From positions 1 to 53,084 of the forward strand of contig JASEGS010000009.1 of assembly GCA_030017995.1 (NCBI GenBank): 53,084 nt of DNA, in the 5' to 3' direction. Shown here in pieces: positions 35,330 to 43,228 of this stretch. A program made the translations under genes and the position numbers. Positions within the stretch are counted from its first letter, which is position 1. Each line of letters begins with the position of its first letter. The notes under the pieces are model-generated. The model saw only the letters and a list, made by a program, of their open reading frames with translations. It had not been told where the DNA came from and made no database searches. This DNA comes from Thermodesulfovibrionales bacterium (lineage in GTDB: Bacteria; Nitrospirota; Thermodesulfovibrionia; Thermodesulfovibrionales; Dissulfurispiraceae).

Positions 35330-35869
35330 TTATATCTCCTCTCTTACATATTCGTTAACATCTTCCTTTATCAATTTTAAGACAGCGGGCAGGTTTAAAG
35401 GCGCTCCATTTAACTCTCTCCTTAATTCCACAGTATCAAGTCTATAGGAAAATCCATTCTTTTTAAAGAGCAGTGAAAAATCCTTATCAGGATGGCCGCT
35501 TATAAGAACTGCCATTGTCGCGCCCATATCCCCCAATGGTTTTCTGTCTATATGGCTCTTTTGAAATTCTGCTGTAATAGTTGTTCCTCTTCCCGGCTCA
35601 GAGTCTATGGAATGCCTGCCTTTGCATTCTTCTGCAGTCTGGATAAGAAGCGGGATTCCCATTCCAAACTTTCTGACGCTCTTGGTAGTGAAAAAAGGGT
35701 CTGACACCTTTTTGATAGTCTCCGCATCTATTCCCCTTCCGTTGTCCTTAACCTGCAATATAACCTTATCGTTATCGCTCATAATGGAGATCATTATCTC
35801 TATCCTGTCAGCGCCTGCATCTATAGAGTTCTCTGCTATATCGAGTATGTGAAGTGAAAGGTCTTCCAT
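35330..35869 (-). CDS. GHKL ATPase protein without a phospho-acceptor histidine domain
   Basis: This protein has 179 residues from the ATG at 35869 (GGTGAG upstream, one base after the PHP stop). It contains a HATPase_c domain with the N-box HILDIAENSIDAGA, the G1 box DNGRGID, the F-box DPFFTTK and the G2 box FGMGIPLL. No HisKA domain precedes it, so it cannot be an ordinary sensor kinase. A C-terminal segment ends VELRRELNGAPLNLPAVLKLI. Related stand-alone proteins occur next to [FeFe]-hydrogenase genes in anaerobes, together with PHP and DRTGG proteins, as here. Its substrate is unknown. Confidence 0.82.
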   Translation of the reverse strand: MEDLSLHILDIAENSIDAGADRIEIMISIMSDNDKVILQVKDNGRGIDAETIKKVSDPFFTTKSVRKFGMGIPLLIQTAEECKGRHSIDSEPGRGTTITAEFQKSHIDRKPLGDMGATMAVLISGHPDKDFSLLFKKNGFSYRLDTVELRRELNGAPLNLPAVLKLIKEDVNEYVREEI

Positions 35870-35870
35870 C

Positions 35871-36602
35871 TCACCACTCGATCTTCCTTTGCCCCCTGAA
35901 AGCCATAACCATCTCCTCAAAGGATGGTTTTTCGAGGTAAAAAGAGGTGGTGATCCTGCCTATATCATTAAGATGATGGGCGTCAGAGGATTTAATCCAC
36001 GGGATAGATTTATATTCCGATAACATAACTTCTGCCTTCTCTTTGTCTGTATTATATGAGATTTCGAGTGCATCGAATGCAACATCTTCAGGAATGAACC
36101 CGAATTGAGATGTTACACTGAAGGAACCTCTGTCTACGTGGCTTGCAATACAGATCCCTCCAAGGGAATGGACTGTTTGCACAAGGGTTTTAATGCTCAT
36201 ATCCGAAGCGCCTAAAAGGTGCTTTCTGCAAAAATTGATTATCTCATCTTTTTCGTTTACCACCAATTGGTATCCTGACAATCTTTCTTCTGCCTTCCGG
36301 TCAGGAAGACCTTTGAAAATAAGCTTCTGCATTTCTACAGCTTCCTCAATAGAGCTAAAAATTGCGATAACATGGGCCTCCTCCATGGATGTTATCTCCA
36401 TTGAAGGGAATACTTTAATTCCCCTGCCTTCTGCCATCTTAACAGTTACTCCTATATTATCTGCTGAATTATGGTCTGATATAGCTATTATGTCCAAACC
36501 TTTTTTAACTGCCCTGTCTATTATCCTGCGAGGCGTCATATCAATTTCAGCACATGGTGACAGGCATGTATGGATATGCAGGTCTGCAATAAATCTTTTC
36601 AT
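35871..36602 (-). CDS. PHP-domain metal-dependent phosphoesterase
   Basis: This protein has 243 residues from the ATG at 36602; an in-frame TTG five codons earlier is possible. The PHP motifs are the N-terminal DLHIHTCLS, ISDHNSADN, VFPSMEITS, and the C-terminal SSDAHHLNDIGR, which together form a three-metal site. Relatives act on nucleotides, histidinol phosphate or DNA; the target here is unknown. It stands between the DRTGG and GHKL genes, an association seen beside hydrogenase loci in anaerobes. Such PHP proteins have no proven role there. Confidence 0.87.
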   Translation of the reverse strand: MKRFIADLHIHTCLSPCAEIDMTPRRIIDRAVKKGLDIIAISDHNSADNIGVTVKMAEGRGIKVFPSMEITSMEEAHVIAIFSSIEEAVEMQKLIFKGLPDRKAEERLSGYQLVVNEKDEIINFCRKHLLGASDMSIKTLVQTVHSLGGICIASHVDRGSFSVTSQFGFIPEDVAFDALEISYNTDKEKAEVMLSEYKSIPWIKSSDAHHLNDIGRITTSFYLEKPSFEEMVMAFRGQRKIEW

Positions 36603-36616
36603 TTTAAAGCAGCACA

Positions 36617-36641
36617 AGAAGTGAAATATTGTTTTTCACTT
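36617..36641. other. Small hairpin between DRTGG and PHP genes
   Basis: GAAGTGAAA pairs with TTTCACTTC around a short AT-rich loop, just beyond the DRTGG stop and before the PHP start. It has no T-run, so it is more likely an mRNA processing or stability element than a terminator. Confidence 0.35.
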
Positions 36642-36983
36642 CACGTTCTTTATTATATTGTAAAGCAACCCTGCTATATCAAAGGTGGTATGCTGGGTGG
36701 TAACAATGGTTATTTTTTCTGCTTCAGCCTTTTTTATTGTATCGTTTTCCGGAAGCCTGCCGTTTGTTATAATTATTCCTGAAATGCCTTTTATTACTGC
36801 CACTGCTACAATGTTAGGATGTGTCTGCAGGGTTATCCACAGCTCACCCCCTTTACTGTTTGCCATCACATCTGAGAGGAGGTCGCTTATGTAACAACCT
36901 GTCACCTCAGCATCCATGTCCCCCTTCACCTTTGTCTCCAGTCCGAGCCGGTCAATAATATCATTAACTCTCAGCATATTCAT
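36636..36983 (-). CDS. DRTGG-like domain protein
   Basis: This 115-residue protein resembles the DRTGG domain, a small ligand-binding fold found in phosphotransacetylases and in stand-alone proteins next to [FeFe]-hydrogenase genes. The typical pattern is VTGCYISDLLSDVMANSKGG, then LWITLQTHPNIVAVAV and GIIITNGRLPEND. No cysteine cluster is present. The start at 36983 has GAGGTA upstream; a second ATG at 36977 is possible. It overlaps the upstream anti-sigma-type gene by one base. A regulatory ligand is likely but unknown. Confidence 0.75.
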   Translation of the reverse strand: MNMLRVNDIIDRLGLETKVKGDMDAEVTGCYISDLLSDVMANSKGGELWITLQTHPNIVAVAVIKGISGIIITNGRLPENDTIKKAEAEKITIVTTQHTTFDIAGLLYNIIKNVK

Positions 36984-37429
36984 TACCTCTTTCTATGAAT
37001 GGTGATTTCAAGGGTTGTGCCCTCACCAATTACTGAGTCTATTTTGAGGGCATCTGCATTTTTCTTGATGTTCGGCAGACCCATGCCAGCCCCCCATCCC
37101 ATCTCCCTTACCCAATCAGGCGCAGTGGAATATCCTTCTTGCATCGCCAATTCTATGTCCTCTATACCTGGCCCCATATCTGTAATGGTTATTCTTACAA
37201 ACTCCCTGTTAATCACATAATGAAACGTTCCAGCTACGGCATGTATTATCACATTCATCTCAGCTTCAAATGCAGCAATTGCTGCCCGTCTTGTTATATC
37301 CTGCTGGACATTTGCCTTTAGGAGGACTGTCCTGAGTTCTCCTGAAGCAGTCCCTGCATTTGTAAAATCTCCTCCTACCAACTGGAAAGATCCTTCTATC
37401 ACATCAACTATATCTCTCATCCTGCTCAT
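36983..37429 (-). CDS. Anti-sigma-factor-type ATP-binding protein
   Basis: This 148-residue protein is a small GHKL ATPase of the RsbW/SpoIIAB type. The N-box is AAFEAEMNVIIHA and the G1 box DMGPGIEDI. The G2 region is WGAGMGLPNIKKNAD. RsbW-type proteins bind sigma factors or anti-sigma antagonists and phosphorylate the latter on serine. No sigma factor, antagonist or PP2C phosphatase is in the window, so the partner is unknown. It lies five bases after the histidine kinase gene. Together with the GHKL protein at 35330-35869, the operon encodes two kinase-like domains beside a full sensor kinase. Confidence 0.83.
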   Translation of the reverse strand: MSRMRDIVDVIEGSFQLVGGDFTNAGTASGELRTVLLKANVQQDITRRAAIAAFEAEMNVIIHAVAGTFHYVINREFVRITITDMGPGIEDIELAMQEGYSTAPDWVREMGWGAGMGLPNIKKNADALKIDSVIGEGTTLEITIHRKR

Positions 37430-37434
37430 CGTCT

Positions 37435-38568
37435 TTAGTTGCCGCTTTCTCCCTTTACAGGCAGGTGGATAAAAAAGCTTGCTCCCTTTCCTAATTCGCT
37501 CTTTACAAATATTTCCCCTTCATGTTTTTTTATAATCCCATAACTAACAGAAAGACCGAGCCCGGTTCCCTTGCCAGAGGGCTTTGTTGTGAAAAACGGC
37601 TCAAATATCTTATTGCGAATATCCTCCGGGATTCCGGGCCCTGTATCAGTGAACTCCATCTCTATATACTTGACGTTCTGCTCTTCAACAAGGCGCGATG
37701 CTATGTTTATCTTTCCTTTTTCTTCCATGGCATCAGCGGCATTTATAAGCAAGTTTAAAAAGACCTGCTGGATCTGGTTCGGATCAACGATTATGTCAGG
37801 TATGGATTTATCAAGCCTGATGTCAAAGGCAATGTTGTAAAACCTTGACTGATTCTTTACCATGGATAGCGTATTTTCGACCAGTGTATTGATATTAATC
37901 TCGCTTTTTTCTGATACAGTACGTCTGGAAAAGCCCAGCAATCCTCTCACTATCCTTGAGCACCTCTCAGCCTGATCTATTATAATCTTAATATCTTCTA
38001 TATCCTGAGCATTCTCAAGAGGCGTATGTTTAAGAAGCAGGTGGGCAAATGTCACGATCCCTGTAAGAGGGCTGTTCAACTCATGGGCAACTCCGGCTGC
38101 CATCCTGCCGAGTGAGGCTAACTTTTCTGCGTTTAACAACTGCTCCTGTGCCCTGACTATCTCTGTAGTCTTTTTTTGAACCTCCTCCTCAAGGCTTTTT
38201 GTCCAGTTCTCCATTTTCTCCTTGTATTGCTTTAATTCCTCAGCCATGGAGTTAAAAGAACCTGCCAGCATCCCTATTTCATCCTTTGTACGCAAGTCTA
38301 TCCTGTATTCAACATCTCCTTTTGATAACTTATCCATACCTGCTACCAGATAAGATATAGGCTTTGTCACAAACTTATAAAGAATGAGGCATAAGGGCAG
38401 GGATATGCTAAACACGAACAGGCCGCCATAAAATAGGACGGATTCAAGCTTGCTGCCGGGACTCTGCTTTATGAATGCATAAGCAAAGAAAAGACCCACA
38501 ATGAGCATCATGCTCCCGATGGTCAGTATGAGCTTGCCCGCGAGGGAGTTCAAAGTTTTCTTTTGCAT
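37435..38568 (-). CDS. Membrane sensor histidine kinase
   Basis: This 377-residue kinase has two transmembrane helices (about residues 12-32 and 40-62) with almost no periplasmic part, so it may sense membrane or cytoplasmic signals. A HAMP domain and coiled coil follow (about residues 65-150). The HisKA motif is [12 protein letters not shown], with H near residue 162. HATPase motifs are [37 protein letters not shown]. It resembles NtrB/ZraS-like kinases that pair with sigma-54 activators. The cognate regulator is probably the NtrC-type protein at the other end of the operon. Confidence 0.93.
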   Translation of the reverse strand: MQKKTLNSLAGKLILTIGSMMLIVGLFFAYAFIKQSPGSKLESVLFYGGLFVFSISLPLCLILYKFVTKPISYLVAGMDKLSKGDVEYRIDLRTKDEIGMLAGSFNSMAEELKQYKEKMENWTKSLEEEVQKKTTEIVRAQEQLLNAEKLASLGRMAAGVAHELNSPLTGIVTFAHLLLKHTPLENAQDIEDIKIIIDQAERCSRIVRGLLGFSRRTVSEKSEININTLVENTLSMVKNQSRFYNIAFDIRLDKSIPDIIVDPNQIQQVFLNLLINAADAMEEKGKINIASRLVEEQNVKYIEMEFTDTGPGIPEDIRNKIFEPFFTTKPSGKGTGLGLSVSYGIIKKHEGEIFVKSELGKGASFFIHLPVKGESGN

Positions 38569-38630
38569 TAAATTAATAATAACTCACAGGACAGACGGAG
38601 TCAATTAAAAGGAAGAGGCCTCGGCAGCAG

Positions 38631-38659
38631 TTGCATAGAAATGAGATATTTGTTAAATT
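38631..38659 (+). promoter_or_regulatory. pal-cpoB promoter
   Basis: TTGCAT (38631-38636) and TAAATT (38654-38659) are separated by 17 bases, about 26 bases before the pal ATG. The downstream ribosome site is a run of seven G. Confidence 0.45.
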
Positions 38660-38684
38660 ATAAAAGATTATATGGGGGGGTAAA

Positions 38685-39272
38685 ATGAAACGATTATTTG
38701 TAATTTTCTTAATCATTTCAGGGCTTATCATAACTGCAGGATGCGCTCAGAGAAAAGTCGCGGGGCCTGAACAACCATCTGCTCAACCTGAGACCAAGGC
38801 GGATGATAAACAGAAAATACCTGCTGCTGATGCAAAGTCTTCAAGGGAGATGCAGAAAGAATCCATAACAGAAAAACAGTTAACAATGGCTCAACCTGCA
38901 GATGCTAAGCTGACCGCTAAAGAAGTGAAAACAATGATCAAAGATGTCCTCTTTGACTTTGACAAATATACCATTAAAGAAGATGCAAAACCTGTAATAA
39001 AAGAGGTTGCTGTAATGCTCACAAATAATAAGAAGTGGAAAGTTATAATTGAAGGGCATTGCGATGACAGAGGGACAAACGAATATAACCTCGGGCTTGG
39101 CGATAAAAGAGCGCATTCAGTAAAAGAGCATCTTATATCCATTGGCATACCTTCAAGCAAGATCGAAACAATAAGTTATGGCGAAGAAAAACCGGTCTGC
39201 AAAGAACAAACCGAAGAATGCTGGACTAAAAACAGGCGGGCGCATTTTGTTTTCATTGAGGAAAGCAAATGA
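38685..39272 (+). CDS. pal: Peptidoglycan-associated lipoprotein Pal
   Basis: Pal is an outer-membrane lipoprotein that binds peptidoglycan and the Tol system during cell division. The 195 residues begin with a lipoprotein signal ending ITAGC (C20). A low-complexity, Ala/Lys/Gln-rich linker spans about residues 21-80. The OmpA-type domain follows, with VLFDFDKYTIKED, IIEGHCDDRGTNEYNLGLGD and NRRAHFVFIE. The diaminopimelate-binding D and R residues are intact in this motif. The gene overlaps cpoB by four bases. No tolQRAB genes are seen in the window. Confidence 0.94.
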   Translation: MKRLFVIFLIISGLIITAGCAQRKVAGPEQPSAQPETKADDKQKIPAADAKSSREMQKESITEKQLTMAQPADAKLTAKEVKTMIKDVLFDFDKYTIKEDAKPVIKEVAVMLTNNKKWKVIIEGHCDDRGTNEYNLGLGDKRAHSVKEHLISIGIPSSKIETISYGEEKPVCKEQTEECWTKNRRAHFVFIEESK

Positions 39273-40249
39273 TAAGGCGGGAATCAGAAGTCAGAAGTCA
39301 GAAAATAAAAAAAATCTGTCTTCTGTTCCCTGTTCTCTGTTCTCTGATTTTAGCTGGATGCGCAAGCACAACAGATGTTGATACTTTAAAGTTTAGCATT
39401 GCAAATCTTCAGGCAGATTCAGCAAACCAGAAGAAAGAGATTGCACAGATTAAAATCAGCCTTTCAGACATATCAAAGAATGTTGCCGAGATATCTAAGG
39501 ATGTAACCTCAATTAAAGAATATTCTATTAACGCCATGAGAGAGAGTCAGTCCTCTCTTATGGCACAAACATCTGATCTATCCAGAGAAGTACAGACACT
39601 GAAGGGCCGTTTTGATGAGAATAAACACTTTGCGGACAGGACAATGAAAGACCTGCTCGCCGAAAAAGAACTGCAAAATGCAAAGATAGCGAGCCTTGAA
39701 AACGAGATAAAGGATATAAAGACAAAGTTCAGCGCTCTTCAGGAAACAAAAAAAGAAGCAGCTGTTGAACAAAGAAATAAAAAGGAACCAATACCTGAAC
39801 CAACTCAACAGAAGGCCGATACAGTCGATGACCCTTATAAATTATACGATGATGCGCAGATAGATTTCCATGAAAAGAGACTTGTAGAGGCGAGGCTAAA
39901 ATTTGAAAAAATAACAAAGGACTTTCCAAAACATAACTTAGCGTCTAACTCACATTTTTGGATAGGTGAGGTGTATTATGCAGAAAAAAGATTTGAAGAC
40001 GCGATACTTTCATATGAAACACTGTTAAAGAATTATCCCGAGCATGAAAAGGCAAAGGCTGCTATGCTGAAACAGGCATATGCCTTTATAGAAATGGGTG
40101 ATAAGAAGACAGGCAAAGTAATTCTTGAAAGGCTTATGGAGAAATATCCTAATTCCAATGAGGCAAAACTTGCGGAAAAGAAACTTGCGGAGATACTGTC
40201 AAAGAAAAATGCGCCGTCAGGGACTAAAACCAAACAAAAGAGAAAATAA
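39269..40249 (+). CDS. cpoB: Tol-Pal system protein CpoB/YbgF-like lipoprotein
   Basis: CpoB couples peptidoglycan synthesis to outer-membrane constriction. The 326 residues consist of an N-terminal signal with a lipobox ending LILAGC (about C32), a coiled coil (about residues 35-160) and C-terminal TPR repeats (LYDDAQIDFHEKRLVEARL, SHFWIGEVYYAEKRFEDAI, KQAYAFIEMGDKKTGK). The gene overlaps pal by four bases. Oddly, the signal peptide is encoded by two 7-mer repeat arrays: AGTCAGA units give the charged start and TGTTCTC units give the hydrophobic core. E. coli CpoB is periplasmic rather than lipidated. Confidence 0.9.
   Translation: MIRRESEVRSQKIKKICLLFPVLCSLILAGCASTTDVDTLKFSIANLQADSANQKKEIAQIKISLSDISKNVAEISKDVTSIKEYSINAMRESQSSLMAQTSDLSREVQTLKGRFDENKHFADRTMKDLLAEKELQNAKIASLENEIKDIKTKFSALQETKKEAAVEQRNKKEPIPEPTQQKADTVDDPYKLYDDAQIDFHEKRLVEARLKFEKITKDFPKHNLASNSHFWIGEVYYAEKRFEDAILSYETLLKNYPEHEKAKAAMLKQAYAFIEMGDKKTGKVILERLMEKYPNSNEAKLAEKKLAEILSKKNAPSGTKTKQKRK
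39282..39344. repeat. Two 7-mer arrays encoding the CpoB signal peptide
   Basis: AATCAGA, AGTCAGA, AGTCAGA (39282-39302) are followed after a purine-rich gap by TGTCTTC, TGTTCCC, TGTTCTC, TGTTCTC (39317-39344). The reading through them is ESEVRSQK and then CLLFPVLCSLIL, the basic and hydrophobic parts of a lipoprotein signal. The span is exactly 63 bases. Confidence 0.75.
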
Positions 40250-40262
40250 GCGATACTGATAT

Positions 40263-41249
40263 ATGAGTATGATTAAAGACAATTACGAGCGAGTCATTGA
40301 TTATATGCGCATATCTATTACAGATCGGTGCAACCTAAGGTGCGTTTATTGCATGCCTTCAGGCGGTGTAAAACCATTAGATCCCGAAAATATTCTCAGT
40401 TATGAAGAGATTATAAGGATTGTCAGGATATCAGCAAAGTTAGGAGTTAAAAAAATAAGGCTGACAGGCGGAGAGCCATTAATAAGGAAAGACCTCTCTT
40501 ATCTCATTTCGTCTATAAATAATATTAGCGGAATAGAAGACATAAGTCTTACTACCAATGGGCTTTTATTGAAAGAATATGCTCGCTCTCTTGCAGCAGC
40601 CGGATTAAGAAGAATTAATGTAAGCCTTGATTCGCTGCATGCAGACAGGTATAAAGAGATAACAAAAGGCGGGAATATTAATGATGTATGGGACGGAATC
40701 TATGAGGCTGAAAAAGCAGGACTCATACCCGTTAAGATAAATATGGTCCCCATCAGGGGAATTAATGATGATGAAATCGAAGCCTTTGCAAGACTTACGA
40801 TCAACACCCCGTATCATGTAAGGTTTATAGAATTCATGCCTATCGGCGCAAGAGACATGTGGAGCCGCGAGAAATATATATCCACAGATGAGATAAAAGA
40901 AAAGGTATCAGCCATTGCGCCTCTGACATCGGTAAAGGCAAGAAAGTCGGGACCCGCACGGTATTTCAGGTTTGAAGGAGCCGCTGGCGTAATAGGCTTC
41001 ATAAGCCCGGTTACACACCACTTTTGCGATACCTGCAACAGACTTAGACTGACTGCTGACGGAAAACTCAGACCATGTCTGTTTTCTGAAACTGAAATTG
41101 ACCTGAAACCTGCTTTGAGAAGCGGGGCGACTGACGAGGAGGTCGAGAGGCTTCTGAGGCTTTCAATTGATGTAAAACCAGAGGGTCACAATATAAATCA
41201 TGAAAAGTCCTTTTCTCACCTGAGGCCAATGTCAAAAATAGGGGGGTAA
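40263..41249 (+). CDS. moaA: GTP 3',8-cyclase (molybdenum cofactor)
   Basis: MoaA is a radical SAM enzyme that starts molybdopterin synthesis by converting GTP to 3',8-cyclo-GTP. The 328 residues have the radical SAM cluster C23-x3-C27-x2-C30 in ITDRCNLRCVYCMPSGG. The second cluster lies at HHFCDTCNRLRLTADGKLRPC. GHNINHEKSF and the C-terminal double glycine (SKIGG) are typical and needed for activity. It lies 13 bases after cpoB with no other moa gene around. Any molybdoenzyme it serves is elsewhere. Confidence 0.96.
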   Translation: MSMIKDNYERVIDYMRISITDRCNLRCVYCMPSGGVKPLDPENILSYEEIIRIVRISAKLGVKKIRLTGGEPLIRKDLSYLISSINNISGIEDISLTTNGLLLKEYARSLAAAGLRRINVSLDSLHADRYKEITKGGNINDVWDGIYEAEKAGLIPVKINMVPIRGINDDEIEAFARLTINTPYHVRFIEFMPIGARDMWSREKYISTDEIKEKVSAIAPLTSVKARKSGPARYFRFEGAAGVIGFISPVTHHFCDTCNRLRLTADGKLRPCLFSETEIDLKPALRSGATDEEVERLLRLSIDVKPEGHNINHEKSFSHLRPMSKIGG

Positions 41250-41260
41250 CCCTCCTCACC

Positions 41261-41276
41261 ATGTCTTAATGTCTTA
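41261..41276. repeat. Two exact 8-mers before the glycan cluster
   Basis: ATGTCTTA occurs twice in tandem just before the extended -10 box at 41282. It is too short to interpret alone, but resembles the longer arrays elsewhere. Confidence 0.35.
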
Positions 41277-41281
41277 ATCAA

Positions 41282-41290
41282 TGGTATAAT
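41282..41290 (+). promoter_or_regulatory. Extended -10 promoter of the glycan cluster
   Basis: TGGTATAAT lies about 25 bases before the first glycosyltransferase ATG. It is identical to the element before kdsA, so Kdo synthesis and core assembly may share promoter type. No clear -35 box is seen. Confidence 0.55.
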
Positions 41291-41315
41291 AAAAAACTAA
41301 TTTTAGAGCCGTTCC

Positions 41316-42119
41316 ATGAAACTTTTAATGAATCAATTAATACCTGTTTCAGTCGTGATAGTTGCAAGAAACGAAGAGAACAATATCGGGGAAGCCCTTG
41401 AAAGCATAAAGGACTTCGAGGACATTGTTGTTGTTGACTCATTTAGCGAAGACAATACTATAGAGATGTGCAGAAAATATACAAGCCGGATCTATCAGCA
41501 CGAATGGCAAGGATATGCAAAACAGAAGCAAATGGCAGTAGACTATGCAACAAAAGAATGGGTCTTGATTCTCGATGCTGACGAAAGAGTAACGCCTGAA
41601 CTAAAAAAAGAAATCATAGAGAAAATAACTCCTAACTCAGAACCCCAAACTCTACCCACCCCGTATTGCGGTTTTTATATTCCGAGGAAAAACTTTTTTC
41701 TCGGAAAATGGATAAGACACAGCGGATGGTGGCCCGACCATACACTGAGGCTTTTCAGAAAGGATATATCTTATGTGGAACAAAGGGAAGTCCATGAAAA
41801 GGTGGTGGTTAATGGTCCGGTTGGCTGTCTGAAAGGAGTGCTGGAGCATTACACATATAGGACGGTTTCAGATTACATAAAGAAGATGGAAAGATATTCA
41901 AGCCTTGCTGCAAAGGAAATGCTCATTAAAGATAAAATACCATCTCCATCTTTGCTGTTATTCAAACTGGTGGGGAATCCGTTTTTTACATTTATGAAGA
42001 TGTTTTTTTTAAAACAAGGGTTCAGAGACGGTATCCATGGCTTTATATTGGCAGTGTTTTATAGTTTTTATACATTCCTTAAATATGCAAAGACATTGGA
42101 GCACAGCACCCTGAAATGA
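41316..42119 (+). CDS. Family 2 glycosyltransferase (LPS core type, WaaE/KdtX-like)
   Basis: This 267-residue cytoplasmic transferase has the GT-A pattern VSVVIVARNEENNIGEAL, then VVDSFSEDNTIEMC and the acidic LILDADERVTPELK. HEWQGYAKQKQMAVDYA is characteristic of the WaaE/KdtX type that adds sugar to LPS inner core. The central GWWPDHTLRLFRK and REVHEKV are also typical. About ten residues (NSEPQTLPTP) are encoded by a 7-mer repeat array (41627-41654). It is the first gene of a nine-gene glycan cluster and overlaps the next by four bases. The sugar is unknown. Confidence 0.87.
   Translation: MKLLMNQLIPVSVVIVARNEENNIGEALESIKDFEDIVVVDSFSEDNTIEMCRKYTSRIYQHEWQGYAKQKQMAVDYATKEWVLILDADERVTPELKKEIIEKITPNSEPQTLPTPYCGFYIPRKNFFLGKWIRHSGWWPDHTLRLFRKDISYVEQREVHEKVVVNGPVGCLKGVLEHYTYRTVSDYIKKMERYSSLAAKEMLIKDKIPSPSLLLFKLVGNPFFTFMKMFFLKQGFRDGIHGFILAVFYSFYTFLKYAKTLEHSTLK
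41627..41654. repeat. 7-mer tandem repeat inside a GT2 gene
   Basis: AACTCCT, AACTCAG, AACCCCA and AACTCTA follow one another. They encode a proline-rich loop (TPNSEPQTL) of the glycosyltransferase, in frame. Confidence 0.72.
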
Positions 42120-43228
42120 GGCTTGTATTTATCAAAAAAAAGTTCTCCATTCACGGCGGTGCAGAGAGGTATCTCCAGACGTTTATCCAGCACCTGAAAA
42201 AGGCGAAACACGAGATACATATATTCGCGAACAAGTGGGATGGAGAAGACGGGATAATATTCCACAAAATTAATATATTGCCATTTACTTCTTTCCTCAG
42301 TGCTCTAACATTCAATATGAACACAAACTCAAAACTCAAAACCCTAAACTCAAAACCAGATTGCGTTATTAGCTTTGAGAGGACAAATTGTCAGGACATA
42401 TACAGAGCTGGTGAGGGATGTCATGCGGAATGGCTGCAGATAAGAGAAGAGATCGAGCCTTTTTTCAAAAAGATATCCTTCAGAATAAATCCCCTTCATG
42501 TCTTTTTGCTCAGGCTGGAAAGGAAGCTGTTTTCCAATACGAAAAAGATAATCGCAAATTCGAAAATGATAAAGAAGCAAATCATAAAGCATTATGCTGT
42601 GCCAGAGGAAAGGATAACAGTAGTCTATAATGGAGTAGACCTTGAGAGATTTAAGCTACGGAACAGAGATAAATGGAGAGAGGATATAAGAAAGAGACTG
42701 AATGTTTCCGGAGATACAAAAGTATTGCTCTTCGTGGGTTCTGGTTTTCAAAGGAAGGGTTTGAAAACTTTTGTAGAAGCTGTTTCCCTTTTGAAATATA
42801 AGAATATAAAGGCACTTGTTATAGGGAAAGGAGATGTGCGCTCATATAAAACCATGATAAGACAATATGATGTTTCTGATAATTTTATTTTTATAAAACC
42901 ACAGAAGGAAATTGAGAAATTCTATGCAGCAGCGGACATCTTTGTATTACCGACTCTTTATGACCCTTTCAGTAATGCAACCATGGAGGCCATGGCAGCA
43001 GGACTCCCTGTGATAACAACAAGAAATAACGGCGTGGCCGAGCTCATTGAAGAAGGGCATGAAGGCTTTGTAATGGAAAATTTAATCGATGCAAGGGAAT
43101 TATCTGAAAAGATAGATGTCTCCTTAGGCAATATTGAATACATGGGGAAAATGGCAAGAAAAAAGGCAGAAGAGTTCCCTATCGAGAAGGCGATTGCTGA
43201 ATTTATAAGGATAATACAAAATGCGTGA
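42116..43228 (+). CDS. Family 4 glycosyltransferase (WaaG-like)
   Basis: This 370-residue GT-B transferase begins MRLVFIKKKFSIHGGAERYL. The N-terminal half contains IIANSKMIKKQIIKHY. The C-terminal half has KVLLFVGSGFQRKG, the nucleotide-sugar binding FVLPTLYDPFSNATMEAMA and GLPVITTRNNGVAEL. This resembles WaaG, which adds the first hexose to LPS outer core. A 7-mer array at 42325-42359 encodes a short polar stretch (SKLKTLNSKP, about residues 71-81) in the N-terminal domain. It overlaps neighbours by four and eight bases. Confidence 0.88.
   Translation: MRLVFIKKKFSIHGGAERYLQTFIQHLKKAKHEIHIFANKWDGEDGIIFHKINILPFTSFLSALTFNMNTNSKLKTLNSKPDCVISFERTNCQDIYRAGEGCHAEWLQIREEIEPFFKKISFRINPLHVFLLRLERKLFSNTKKIIANSKMIKKQIIKHYAVPEERITVVYNGVDLERFKLRNRDKWREDIRKRLNVSGDTKVLLFVGSGFQRKGLKTFVEAVSLLKYKNIKALVIGKGDVRSYKTMIRQYDVSDNFIFIKPQKEIEKFYAAADIFVLPTLYDPFSNATMEAMAAGLPVITTRNNGVAELIEEGHEGFVMENLIDARELSEKIDVSLGNIEYMGKMARKKAEEFPIEKAIAEFIRIIQNA
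42325..42359. repeat. 7-mer tandem repeat inside a GT4 gene
   Basis: AAACTCA, AAACTCA, AAACCCT, AAACTCA and AAACCAG follow one another (35 bases). They encode a lysine/asparagine-rich stretch in the N-terminal domain, in frame. Confidence 0.76.

Noticed and set aside
38605-38640. Possible sigma-54 promoter before pal (GGCAGCAGTTGC)
   Set aside because: Only eight bases separate the GG and GC doublets instead of ten, and a normal sigma-70 pair fits better.
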